Both the position numbers and the translations under genes were made by a program. Positions 8,712 through 15,148 of a DNA stretch of 43,587 bases are shown in pieces (position 1 is the first letter of the stretch; every line of letters begins with the position of its first letter). The notes beneath the pieces were generated by a model that searched no databases, was not told where the DNA came from, and was given only the letters and a program-made list of their open reading frames with translations. The stretch covers positions 333,253-376,839 of the forward strand of contig NZ_LT706966.1 of assembly GCF_900155575.1 (NCBI RefSeq). The letters are read 5' to 3'. Origin of the DNA: Actinotignum timonense. Lineage in GTDB: Bacteria; Actinomycetota; Actinomycetes; Actinomycetales; Actinomycetaceae.

Positions 8712-9620
8712 GTGGCAACTGTTACTGATTGGCTCGAAGGGGCGCGCGTTCGCACCCTTCCCGCGAGTGTCTCCCCCGTTATCGCCGGGGCCGGGATCAC
8801 CCTGTGGGAAGGGACGCTGTACGGCCCGATTCTGGCCCTGGCTTTCGCGCTCGCCCTACTGTTGCAGATCGGCGTGAATTTCGCGAATGACTATTCCGAT
8901 GGCATCCGCGGCACCGACGATCACCGCACCGGCCCGCCCCGCCTCACCGGCGGCGGCACCGTGCGCCCGGGCGTGGTGCTCGCAGTGGCCCTCACCTGCT
9001 TTGGCCTGGCGGCGCTCGTGGGCCTGGTGATTATTGCCTGGTGCGGGCAGTGGTGGCTTATCGCGGTGGGCGTGGGCGCGCTGCTGGCCGCCTGGTTCTA
9101 TACCGGCGGGCGCCCCCCCTACGGCTATATGGGCTTAGGCGAAGTCTTTGTTTTTATTTTCTTCGGTTTGGTCGCCACCGCCGGCACCGTCTATATCCAG
9201 AGCGGCACGGTTCCCTGGCAAGCCTGGGTGGCCGGCAGCGCCGTCGGCCTCATTGCCTGCGCCATTCTCATGGCTAACAATATCCGCGATATTCCCACCG
9301 ACGCTGTCACCGGGAAACGTACCCTCGCGGTGCGTCTGGGTGATACGTGGGCGCGGCGCGTTTATGTTCTTATGCTCGCGGTGGCGATGGGCTGCGGCGT
9401 CGTGCTGGCGTTCACGCCGAGCACCCACCAGGCGTCCCTCCTCCTCTACCTCCCCGCTTTCGCCATCGCTGCGCGCAATAGCTGGCGGATGCTCAGCCGC
9501 GGCCCCTCCCGCGCGCAGGGGCGTGCTCTCATCCCGGTCCTGAAAACTACCGGTATTACCGAGCTCGCTTTCGCGCTGGCGGTGCTGGTCTCGTTCTGGG
9601 CCAGTTCGCTCTTGGTCTAG
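8712..9620 (+). CDS. menA: 1,4-dihydroxy-2-naphthoate polyprenyltransferase MenA
   Basis: This integral membrane UbiA-family enzyme attaches the polyprenyl chain to 1,4-dihydroxy-2-naphthoate, giving demethylmenaquinone, the MenG substrate. The product is 302 residues with about nine membrane segments. The two Asp-rich Mg-diphosphate motifs are seen: NFANDYSDGIRGTDD (about 57-71) and NNIRDIPTDAVTGKRTLAVRLG (about 193-214). The N-terminal WLEGARVRTLPASVSPV is typical of MenA. The start is GTG with TAGAAT 8 nt upstream and no ribosome-binding site. The lipid substrate would come from the polyprenyl synthase 2.5 kb to the left. Confidence 0.95.
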   Translation: MATVTDWLEGARVRTLPASVSPVIAGAGITLWEGTLYGPILALAFALALLLQIGVNFANDYSDGIRGTDDHRTGPPRLTGGGTVRPGVVLAVALTCFGLAALVGLVIIAWCGQWWLIAVGVGALLAAWFYTGGRPPYGYMGLGEVFVFIFFGLVATAGTVYIQSGTVPWQAWVAGSAVGLIACAILMANNIRDIPTDAVTGKRTLAVRLGDTWARRVYVLMLAVAMGCGVVLAFTPSTHQASLLLYLPAFAIAARNSWRMLSRGPSRAQGRALIPVLKTTGITELAFALAVLVSFWASSLLV

Positions 9621-9648
9621 GTGCCTGCAGCCTCCGCGCGCTAGCGAC

Positions 9649-9654
9649 TAAGAT
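9649..9654 (+). promoter_or_regulatory. Candidate -10 (TAAGAT), PLDc_N gene
   Basis: TAAGAT is followed by exactly 6 nt (GGTGGT) and the ATG at 9661. The same layout (TAGGAT, GGTGGC, ATG) occurs in front of radA. Confidence 0.5.
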
Positions 9655-9660
9655 GGTGGT

Positions 9661-10146
9661 ATGGCCCGAGTAATTATGGCACTTCTTGCCGTCAGCATCT
9701 GGATTTACGGCATCATTGACGTCATCCGCACGGACACCACCCGCATGCCGGGCCGGCTGCGTAAGCCGGCGTGGCTCGCCCTCACGGTTCTGGTGCCGGT
9801 TCTCGGGTCGCTGCTGTGGATCGCTTTTTCTTTCCCGGTCAAGTTCCCGCAGCAAAATATTTCGCTCGGCTCTTTTGGGCGGGGTCGCTCTTCGTCGCAG
9901 CGGCGCCGTCGCCCCGTTGCGCCCGACGATGATCCGGACTTCCTGTCCCGTTTGGACGCAGAAAACCGTTTCCGCGAATGGGAGCGGCAACAGAAGGAGA
10001 ACGACGCCGCACCCGACGCCGCATCGGACTCCCCCAGCGCCGGTGAATCGAAAGACGCGGGCAGCCCGGAAGCTGGCGGCGCGCAGCCAGGTAATCCGGA
10101 GGAACCTGAGGGCCGACCGGCATCCCAGCCGCCCGCGCAGGATTAA
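9661..10146 (+). CDS. PLDc_N-type small membrane protein
   Basis: 161 residues. The first ~60 form two membrane helices (VIMALLAVSIWIYGIIDVIRT and KPAWLALTVLVPVLGSLLWIAF). They match the phospholipase-D N-terminal (PLDc_N) module, a common two-helix anchor in actinobacterial membrane proteins. The rest is a charged, low-complexity tail rich in Ser, Pro, Glu and Asp, with an RRRRPVAPDDDPDF stretch near residue 80, probably cytosolic. No enzyme domain is present. It lies 40 nt after menA on the same strand but has its own candidate leaderless promoter. The function is unknown. Confidence 0.75.
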   Translation: MARVIMALLAVSIWIYGIIDVIRTDTTRMPGRLRKPAWLALTVLVPVLGSLLWIAFSFPVKFPQQNISLGSFGRGRSSSQRRRRPVAPDDDPDFLSRLDAENRFREWERQQKENDAAPDAASDSPSAGESKDAGSPEAGGAQPGNPEEPEGRPASQPPAQD

Positions 10147-10170
10147 CCCGCTAGTTTCTGCGAATCGCTC

Positions 10171-10193
10171 AGCCCCGCCAGTCCGGCGGGGCT
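10171..10193. terminator. Hairpin between convergent genes
   Basis: AGCCCCGCC (10171-10179) pairs with GGCGGGGCT (10185-10193) across a 5-nt loop, between the PLDc_N gene stop and the convergent phosphatase gene stop. The flanking sequence is only weakly T-rich. Confidence 0.65.
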
Positions 10194-10214
10194 ATCTCTA
10201 TCTTCGCGTCTCGC

Positions 10215-10886
10215 CTAGTCCCCGCGGTTTTCGTCCGCCGCGGAGACTCCCGGGGTAATATCGCGCGCCCGGGCCAGCAGTTCAGCCGCGGGTTCGGCGT
10301 AATCCACCGCCACCAGGCTGGTGCCCTGGAACGTCAACGAAGTCACCGAGCACAGCGCGCACTGGCGCCGGCGCGGATCGTGAGCGAGGGAACGACCTTC
10401 CACGAAGGAACGCAGCGTCCAAATCGGAAGCTGGTGGGATACCAGCACCGCCTCACCGCCGCGGGCCGCTGCCAGCCCGCGGCGTACCGCATTCGTCATG
10501 CGCGCGGCAATATCCGTATAGGGTTCCCCCCAGGAGGGCCGGAAGGGGTTGATGTACCACGGCCAGAATTTCGGGGAGGCCAGAATCCAGCGATTCCGGT
10601 TGACATTAATGCCCTCGAAATTATTACCCGCTTCGATGAGGTTGGCATCGGTGCCAACCTCAAGATCGAAAAGTTCAGCGGTGGGGGTGGCAGTTTCAAT
10701 AGCCCGCTCCAGGGGCGAAGATATCACCGCCCGCACATCGTGACCGCGGAAGAAATCCCGAACACTGCCGGCCATCTCCCGGCCCAGATCGGTGAGGTGA
10801 AAACCGGGTTGGCGGCCGTACAGTTCGCCGCTGGGGTTATCCACCTCTCCGTGGCGGACCAGGTGAACAACTGTTACGTCAATCAT
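10215..10886 (-). CDS. Histidine phosphatase family protein (phosphoglycerate mutase-like)
   Basis: 223 residues. The catalytic LVRHGE motif lies at residues ~9-14 (VVHLVRHGEVDNPSG), the second conserved region is SSPLERAIETA, and the second catalytic His is in VLVSHQLPIW. These place it in branch 1 of the histidine phosphatase superfamily. The substrate cannot be told from sequence; actinobacterial members of this kind include both metabolic and regulatory phosphatases. The start is supported by TAGACT 6 nt upstream of the ATG, with no Shine-Dalgarno site. It converges on the PLDc_N gene across a hairpin. Confidence 0.9.
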   Translation of the reverse strand: MIDVTVVHLVRHGEVDNPSGELYGRQPGFHLTDLGREMAGSVRDFFRGHDVRAVISSPLERAIETATPTAELFDLEVGTDANLIEAGNNFEGINVNRNRWILASPKFWPWYINPFRPSWGEPYTDIAARMTNAVRRGLAAARGGEAVLVSHQLPIWTLRSFVEGRSLAHDPRRRQCALCSVTSLTFQGTSLVAVDYAEPAAELLARARDITPGVSAADENRGD

Positions 10887-10892
10887 GATGCC

Positions 10893-10898
10893 AGTCTA
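10893..10898 (-). promoter_or_regulatory. Candidate -10 (TAGACT), phosphatase gene
   Basis: On the minus strand TAGACT is followed by 6 nt (GGCATC) and then ATG at 10886: the leaderless layout. Confidence 0.5.
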
Positions 10899-11004
10899 CG
10901 GCACCGGGAGCTGCCAGCCGGACCCCAAGCCCCCTCGCTTGGGAAATTCACTTGAAAAGCGCCATCCGACCGGCGCGCCCGAGAATACCTACGTGCCCGA
11001 ACGC

Positions 11005-11469
11005 CTACCAAATATCGGCGGCGTTGCCCACCAGGCGAGTGCACAGCTCGCCCATCTTGAGGAAGTCATCATGACCGAGTTTGTCCACGAGGTGAGCGCG
11101 AACCGAGATCACGTGGGTAATGGCCGCCTTTTGCAGCAGCTTGAAACCTGCATCCGTGAGCGTGCAATCCACCCCGCGCCGGTCATGCGCGTTGGCGGAG
11201 CGTGCCACCAGGCCGCGCGCCTCCAGGCGGCGGACGGTGTGGGTAAGCCGCGAGCGGGAATGTACCATCACATCGGCGAGAGTCGACATCCGCATGCAGC
11301 GATTTTCCGCCTCGGAAAGGCGGGCCAGAACGTCATATTCGTTCAATGACAGATTGTGATTGACCATGAGTGCGTGGTTGAGCGCCTCTGAGGTCACGGC
11401 TGTCGCGCGCAGATACGCGCGCCAGGCAAATTGTTCCTCTTCAGAAAGCCAGCGAACTTCCGCGGCCAT
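11005..11469 (-). CDS. MarR-family transcriptional regulator
   Basis: 154 residues from the ATG at 11469, chosen because GAAGGG lies 9 nt upstream and the length is then usual for MarR proteins. The winged helix is visible: LSLNEYDVLARLSEAENRCMRMSTLADVM, then the recognition helix and wing in SRSRLTHTVRRLEARGLVARSANAHDRRGVDCTLTDAG, with the classic D-R-R wing signature. The frame stays open to a GTG at 11610 that also has a GGGGGAGAA ahead of it, so a 47-residue extension is possible. With the shorter start, a perfect 17-nt palindrome lies 26-42 nt upstream, a likely auto-operator. No obvious target gene is adjacent. Confidence 0.88.
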   Translation of the reverse strand: MAAEVRWLSEEEQFAWRAYLRATAVTSEALNHALMVNHNLSLNEYDVLARLSEAENRCMRMSTLADVMVHSRSRLTHTVRRLEARGLVARSANAHDRRGVDCTLTDAGFKLLQKAAITHVISVRAHLVDKLGHDDFLKMGELCTRLVGNAADIW

Positions 11470-11494
11470 GAGATTCATCCCTTCGTCAGGCACG

Positions 11495-11511
11495 ATGTCA
11501 CGTCGTGACAT
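11495..11511. promoter_or_regulatory. Perfect palindrome upstream of the MarR gene (candidate operator)
   Basis: ATGTCACGTCGTGACAT is an exact 8+1+8 inverted repeat. It lies just upstream of the preferred MarR start (11469), where MarR-type autorepressors commonly bind palindromes of this size. It would lie within coding sequence if the longer start at 11610 were used. Confidence 0.6.
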
Positions 11512-11779
11512 TAACGGCAACTCACACGGGGTGTGCGAGTCTTCATTACGTCGTTGCGCCCGCGCCGGACGCAACACATCCAGCTTGCGCTGGATGAACG
11601 ATGACGCCACTTCTCCCCCATTTTCCCACGCGGGAACCCAGGAGCGAAAGGCCTTAAGTGGTGCTTGTAGCGCGGTACCGCGCGCAGCACGCCCGTGCCT
11701 GGCGAAGCGCCGTCGACCACAGCATCACGTGAAGTATACCTTTGTACGAACGCAACTCAGAGTTACATTCTCTTTTTAG

Positions 11780-11798
11780 GAAGGTCACCCTTACCTAG
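11780..11798 (-). promoter_or_regulatory. AT-rich gap with a possible DtxR/IdeR-like iron box
   Basis: The gap from 11470 to 11965 (496 bp) holds no gene that I can support. Its centre (about 11720-11880) is markedly AT-rich; 11761-11820 has 19 G/C of 60. Here the minus strand reads CTAGGTAAGGGTGACCTTC, which matches 13 of 19 positions of the consensus TTAGGTTAGGCTAACCTAA used by DtxR/IdeR iron regulators. A short palindrome, TACCTAGGTA, overlaps it. With no iron gene next to it the call is tentative. Confidence 0.25.
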
Positions 11799-11930
11799 GT
11801 AGTAATAATGATAAGTATTTTTGCCCGAATTGTCAAGGTTTGCTCGATGAGCATCCCATGAATATGTGAGCACTTTCACTTGCCCCTTGATTTCGATGCC
11901 GAGGCGTTAAAACAAAGGATAAAACAAAAA

Positions 11931-11948
11931 GGCCCGGACATCCGGGCC
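11931..11948 (-). terminator. Intrinsic terminator of the bS22 gene
   Basis: On the minus strand GGCCCGGA, a 2-nt turn and TCCGGGCC form an 8-bp stem followed at once by TTTTTGTTTT. It lies 17 nt past the bS22 stop codon. Confidence 0.85.
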
Positions 11949-11965
11949 CTTCCGCACGCGGGGAA

Positions 11966-12064
11966 CTACTTCTTGTTCCGACGCTGGTGGCGAGTTTTAC
12001 GCAGCAGCTTACGATGCTTTTTCTTCGACATACGCTTGCGGCGCTTCTTAATAACGGAACCCAC
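11966..12064 (-). CDS. Small ribosomal protein bS22 (AURKAIP1/COX24-domain, 32 aa)
   Basis: A 32-residue, extremely basic protein starting at GTG 12064 and reading [20 protein letters not shown] followed by [11 protein letters not shown]. It matches the short actinobacterial protein annotated as AURKAIP1/COX24-domain, seen in mycobacterial ribosome structures as bS22 near the decoding region of the small subunit. The start is supported by GGAGG 5-6 nt upstream. A strong intrinsic terminator follows. The bldC-type gene lies upstream on the same strand, a pairing common in actinobacteria. The longer plus-strand frame over the same bases is antisense to this gene. Confidence 0.9.
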   Translation of the reverse strand: MGSVIKKRRKRMSKKKHRKLLRKTRHQRRNKK

Positions 12065-12262
12065 AGGCACCTCCAAAACTAGATCGCGGGGAATCGCCCC
12101 GATGGAACATCACAGTATCTTACCGGCCCGCGCCCGCCTATGCGTAGCGCGTGAATCAGAACACGGTTAAATTCACAACCGCTCCGGGCCTGCCACCGTT
12201 TCTAGCGCCCCTTTTCGAGCGACTCTTTTCGGGCGACGACGCCGCATCGGCCACGGACCGCA

Positions 12263-12478
12263 CTATTCCCCAACCGCGCGCTGTTGCGGGACGCTATTTC
12301 CAGTCAGGAGTGCTTCAACAGCGCTGGCGGGTACCCGGTAGGAGCTTCCCACCCGCACGGCCGGCAGATCGCCGGCGTGAACCATGCGGTAGACGGTCAT
12401 CTTCGAGACACGCGTCAATTCAGCCACTTCCGCGACGGTGTAAAACTGCGGAGACGAAGGCATTTGCATCTGGTTCAT
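12263..12478 (-). CDS. BldC-type MerR-like DNA-binding protein
   Basis: 71 residues, starting at the ATG at 12478 (MNQMQMPSS). The body, FYTVAEVAELTRVSKMTVYR followed by MVHAGDLPAVRVGSSYRVPASAVEALL, is an excisionase-type winged helix-turn-helix. It closely resembles BldC, the small developmental regulator of streptomycetes and its relatives in non-sporulating actinobacteria. BldC proteins bind DNA cooperatively as head-to-tail oligomers on direct repeats. AGGATG precedes the start. The bS22 gene follows 198 nt downstream. The target genes are not known. Confidence 0.85.
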   Translation of the reverse strand: MNQMQMPSSPQFYTVAEVAELTRVSKMTVYRMVHAGDLPAVRVGSSYRVPASAVEALLTGNSVPQQRAVGE

Positions 12479-12581
12479 CCCATCATCCTGGAGTAATTTT
12501 TTGCCACATCGGCAACAGCTACAGCAAGGATATCCCATATTCTCAGCATTCACAGCATTTTCTGCATGTTATGTGCCGCTT

Positions 12582-12612
12582 TTCCGTGAGGTACGTGGCA
12601 GGGGAATATACT
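12582..12612 (+). promoter_or_regulatory. Candidate trkH promoter
   Basis: TATACT (12607-12612) is a good -10. TTCCGT (12582-12587) is a weak -35 at 19-bp spacing. The leader to the trkH ATG is 64 nt and contains GGAGGA 6 nt before it. Confidence 0.4.
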
Positions 12613-12676
12613 ACGGAACAGGTACGCGGCGTTTTTCCTGGCCGCAGCCGCTAGCTCGAGGACCCGGAGGACGCCC

Positions 12677-14077
12677 ATGGCAGCACACCCTGAGGTGGCA
12701 TCCGCGCGCCTGAGCTGGCGTGATCGGCTGGCGGCCGTGGGTGGACGCGTGGATCGGGTGGCGCGGGATCGCCCCGCGCGCCTGGCGCTCCTTATTTTTG
12801 CACTCATTATTTTGTTCCTCACTGCCGCGCTTTCTTTGCCGCTGGCAACCACCACGGGGAAGAGCGCGCCGTTTATTGATGCGCTTTTTACCGCGACCTC
12901 GTCCGTGTGCGTGACTGGCTTGGTGACGGTTGATACCGCGACGTACTGGTCGGTGTGGGGCCAGCTTTTTATTTCTTTCGGGCTCATTGTGGGCGGCCTG
13001 GGCGTGATGACGCTGGCCTCGATTCTGGGGCGGGCGGTTTCCCGCCATGTGGGTCTCACGCAGCGCATGCTTACCGCGGAGGAGAATCAGTCGAGCCTGG
13101 GCGAGGTAGGTACGCTGCTGCGCGCGGTGATTATTGTGGCGTCGACGGCGCAAGCTATTTTGTTCCTGGCCCTCCTCCCCTTCTTTTTGCGCAATGGCGA
13201 GGCCCTGCTTCATGCTCTCTCGCATTCCTATTTCATGGCGGTCTCCATCTTTAATAACGGTGGCTTTGTGATCATGCCGGAGGGCGTGAGCCCGTATGTG
13301 GGGCAGTGGGCGCTGACTATCCCGATTATTTTGGGCACTGTTGCCGGGGCCATTGGGTTCCCGGTTGTTTTGGATATGTGGCGTAATCGTTCACGCCCGC
13401 GTAAATGGTCGGTCACCACGAAGATCACGCTGGTCACCTATATCAGCTTGGCGGTGCTCGGCGCGGTTTTCCTGGCGGTGCTGGAATGGAATAACCCGAA
13501 TACCCTGGGCAATTTGGCGGTGGCCGATAAAATCAACGCCGCGCTCACGCTGTCGGTGGATGCCCGTTCCACGGGTTTGACCACTATTGATGTGGGTGCG
13601 ATGGGTGAAACATCGTGGATCCTCCTTGATTCGCTCATGTTCATTGGTGGCGGTTCGGCTTCCGCGGCGGGCGGCATTAAGGTGACGACTTTCGCGGTGC
13701 TGTTGCTGGCTATTCGGGCCGAGGCGCGCGGTGATCGCGATACCGAGGCTTTCGGGAAGCGCATCCCGGCCGAGGTGTTGCGCTTGGCTATTGCGGCAAC
13801 GTTCGCCGGCGGGATCATGGTGGTGACCGGTTCGGTGGCGCTGCTTCAGCTCACGAATTTCACCTTCTCGGAGATTCTGGTCGAGGTGATTTCCGCTTTC
13901 GCTACCTGCGGTTTGAGCACGGGGATTACCGGGGCGCTACCGGCCAGCGCGAAGTTCGTGCTGGTGCTCCTCATGTTCTTTGGGCGCACGGGCACGATGA
14001 CGCTCGCTGCTGCATTGGCGCTGCGTTCACGACGCCGCACCATCCGGCTGCCCGAAGAGCGGCCGATTATCGGCTAA
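12677..14077 (+). CDS. trkH: TrkH/KtrB-family potassium uptake channel
   Basis: 466 residues. The protein is the membrane subunit of a Trk/Ktr potassium transporter and works with a cytosolic RCK-domain subunit (TrkA/KtrA). All four pore loops with their filter glycine are visible: SSVCVTGLVTVD, SIFNNGGFVIM, VDARSTGLTTID and ATCGLSTGITG, in the order expected for the four M1-P-M2 repeats. A cytosolic N-terminus of about 35 residues precedes the first helix. GGAGGA lies 6 nt before the ATG. The partner gene trkA lies 1.7 kb downstream, not adjacent as usual, because a minus-strand group (small membrane protein and putative TAC module) lies between them. Confidence 0.93.
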   Translation: MAAHPEVASARLSWRDRLAAVGGRVDRVARDRPARLALLIFALIILFLTAALSLPLATTTGKSAPFIDALFTATSSVCVTGLVTVDTATYWSVWGQLFISFGLIVGGLGVMTLASILGRAVSRHVGLTQRMLTAEENQSSLGEVGTLLRAVIIVASTAQAILFLALLPFFLRNGEALLHALSHSYFMAVSIFNNGGFVIMPEGVSPYVGQWALTIPIILGTVAGAIGFPVVLDMWRNRSRPRKWSVTTKITLVTYISLAVLGAVFLAVLEWNNPNTLGNLAVADKINAALTLSVDARSTGLTTIDVGAMGETSWILLDSLMFIGGGSASAAGGIKVTTFAVLLLAIRAEARGDRDTEAFGKRIPAEVLRLAIAATFAGGIMVVTGSVALLQLTNFTFSEILVEVISAFATCGLSTGITGALPASAKFVLVLLMFFGRTGTMTLAAALALRSRRRTIRLPEERPIIG

Positions 14078-14101
14078 GCGGGCAGATGGCTTATCCCGGG
14101 G

Positions 14102-14341
14102 TTACCTACGCGAGCTTCGACGCTTGGTGCCGGCTGAGCCGCCGTCGTTCCGAAGAATGCTGCGCAAAGAGGAGAGGAACAAAAGCACCGCAACCACTAT
14201 GGCCGGGGCGAGAGCGTTCGGGGTTGCCGGCGGGAAAATACGGTTGAGGAGAGTCACCGTAAGAAAAGCGACCCCGCCGCCAATCGCAGCCACCACCAGC
14301 GCTTTAAGAACGCCTACCGCGAGCGCGCGCCAATCCTTCAT
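14102..14341 (-). CDS. Small membrane protein of unknown function
   Basis: 79 residues with two predicted membrane helices (LAVGVLKALVVAAIGGGVAF and PNALAPAIVVAVLLFLSSLR) and a basic C-terminus (KRRSSRR). AGGGGA lies 5 nt before the ATG, which supports translation. Base composition is like that of the host housekeeping genes, unlike the AT-rich module just upstream on the same strand. It converges on trkH with a 24-nt gap. No family is recognised. It could be the last gene of the minus-strand group or an older resident. Confidence 0.6.
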   Translation of the reverse strand: MKDWRALAVGVLKALVVAAIGGGVAFLTVTLLNRIFPPATPNALAPAIVVAVLLFLSSLRSILRNDGGSAGTKRRSSRR

Positions 14342-14399
14342 AACATCCCCTACCTACCCAGATTTCCATTTTCTTAAACACAGAATTTCAGTTCGACCT

Positions 14400-14792
14400 C
14401 TAGTCAAGCCGATCATTGCTTGGCATGAAAAGCGGGATGCTCGAAAGGGGCATATCGAGTTCCCTAGCAACGCTCATGAGTTTGCCGGCCAAAACTGGCC
14501 ATACTAGCTCAACAACATCAGCATGCTGAACATTTTCACGAGACACTTGGTTGCCTATACGAACCCGGGCTTTAACATGCGAAGAATACATCTGTCTTCC
14601 AGCGTCTTCAGCCATAAGGCCCATGGTCACATCAACGAAAACAGTACCCTGAAATTCTCCTGCGAGTTCGAGAATTTTGGAGTCAATCTTCATCTTGCAC
14701 TCGAGCGTATCAGGGCGAGTCTCCAAGCTTCCGTTAACTTCACCGGAGACTTCCAAAAATCTCACTTGTTGCACATCATCCTTGAGTAACAT
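14400..14792 (-). CDS. SecB-like chaperone (putative TAC module)
   Basis: 130 residues, starting at the ATG 14792, which overlaps the end of the antitoxin gene by 17 nt and implies coupled translation. The arrangement resembles the SecB fold: alternating strands in VRFLEVSGEVNGSL, ECKMKIDSKILELAGEFQGT, VFVDVTMGLM and SSHVKARVRIGN, then a helix in VVELVWPVLAGKLMSVAREL and a short MPLSSIPLFMPS end. This parallels the LfPyar-helix and hydrophobic tail of SecB and of the M. tuberculosis TAC chaperone Rv1957. The inferred role is to hold the antitoxin in a folded, protease-resistant state. The family assignment rests on pattern and gene context, not on strong identity. Base composition is clearly lower in G+C than in trkH. 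Confidence 0.55.
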   Translation of the reverse strand: MLLKDDVQQVRFLEVSGEVNGSLETRPDTLECKMKIDSKILELAGEFQGTVFVDVTMGLMAEDAGRQMYSSHVKARVRIGNQVSRENVQHADVVELVWPVLAGKLMSVARELDMPLSSIPLFMPSNDRLD

Positions 14793-15111
14793 ATTCAACC
14801 CCCACGTCAGGAACCGACTCGTCAATAGTTTCAGTCCAGCTGTACGAGTAATCACGGTCAAGATCTTCGACCGTATAGGAGATGGCTGCACCGATAACCA
14901 CAGCGTAAAGCTGAAGAGTATGAATCGTTGGATTAGTTATGCCCGACTCCAACTCAGAAACCGCAGATTGCGTGGTGCACATTCTGCTTGCAACAGTTTC
15001 TTGAGAAAGACCTTTGCGCATCCGTATGGCTTTAAGTTCGCGCAGTAGACGCCGCCTACGGGCCGCCTGGAGGCGTGACCTCTCACGAACTACGAGCAGA
15101 CTTTCTTCCAT
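14776..15111 (-). CDS. HTH (XRE/HigA-like) antitoxin with C-terminal extension
   Basis: 111 residues from the ATG 15111, which has AAGGGG 6 nt upstream (an ATG five codons earlier lacks one). Residues ~23-78 are an XRE-type helix-turn-helix: LLRELKAIRMRKGLSQETVA followed by SRMCTTQSAVSELESGITNPTIHTLQLYA. Residues ~83-111 (DLDRDYSYSWTETIDESV, then PDVGVEYVTQG) form an acidic tail with exposed aromatic residues. In TAC systems a short C-terminal chaperone-addiction segment of the antitoxin binds the SecB-like partner; this tail is a candidate for that. The gene lies 37 nt after the putative toxin and overlaps the chaperone gene. Codons and base composition are AT-rich (26 G/C of 60 at 14881-14940). 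The HTH is certain; the antitoxin role is inferred. Confidence 0.75.
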   Translation of the reverse strand: MEESLLVVRERSRLQAARRRRLLRELKAIRMRKGLSQETVASRMCTTQSAVSELESGITNPTIHTLQLYAVVIGAAISYTVEDLDRDYSYSWTETIDESVPDVGVEYVTQG

Positions 15112-15126
15112 CACATTCCCCTTCAT

Positions 15127-15142
15127 ATCGGATATATACGAT
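15127..15142. promoter_or_regulatory. Imperfect palindrome between putative toxin and antitoxin
   Basis: ATCGGATATATACGAT is palindromic at 14 of 16 positions and lies in the 37-nt gap upstream of the antitoxin start. Its AT-rich core could serve as both -10 and operator for an internal antitoxin promoter under autoregulation. The HTH protein encoded next to it is the natural ligand. Confidence 0.4.
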
Positions 15143-15148
15143 ACACAT

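Noticed and set aside
11880-12170. Plus-strand reading frame of 96 codons beginning MPLDFDAEALKQRIKQK
   Set aside because: It is antisense to the bS22 gene, which has a family-perfect sequence, a ribosome-binding site and a terminator; the plus-strand frame has no such support.
12151-12654. Plus-strand reading frame of 167 codons
   Set aside because: It is the antisense of the BldC-type gene and extends through AT-rich DNA upstream of trkH; no family-like segment or start signal was seen.
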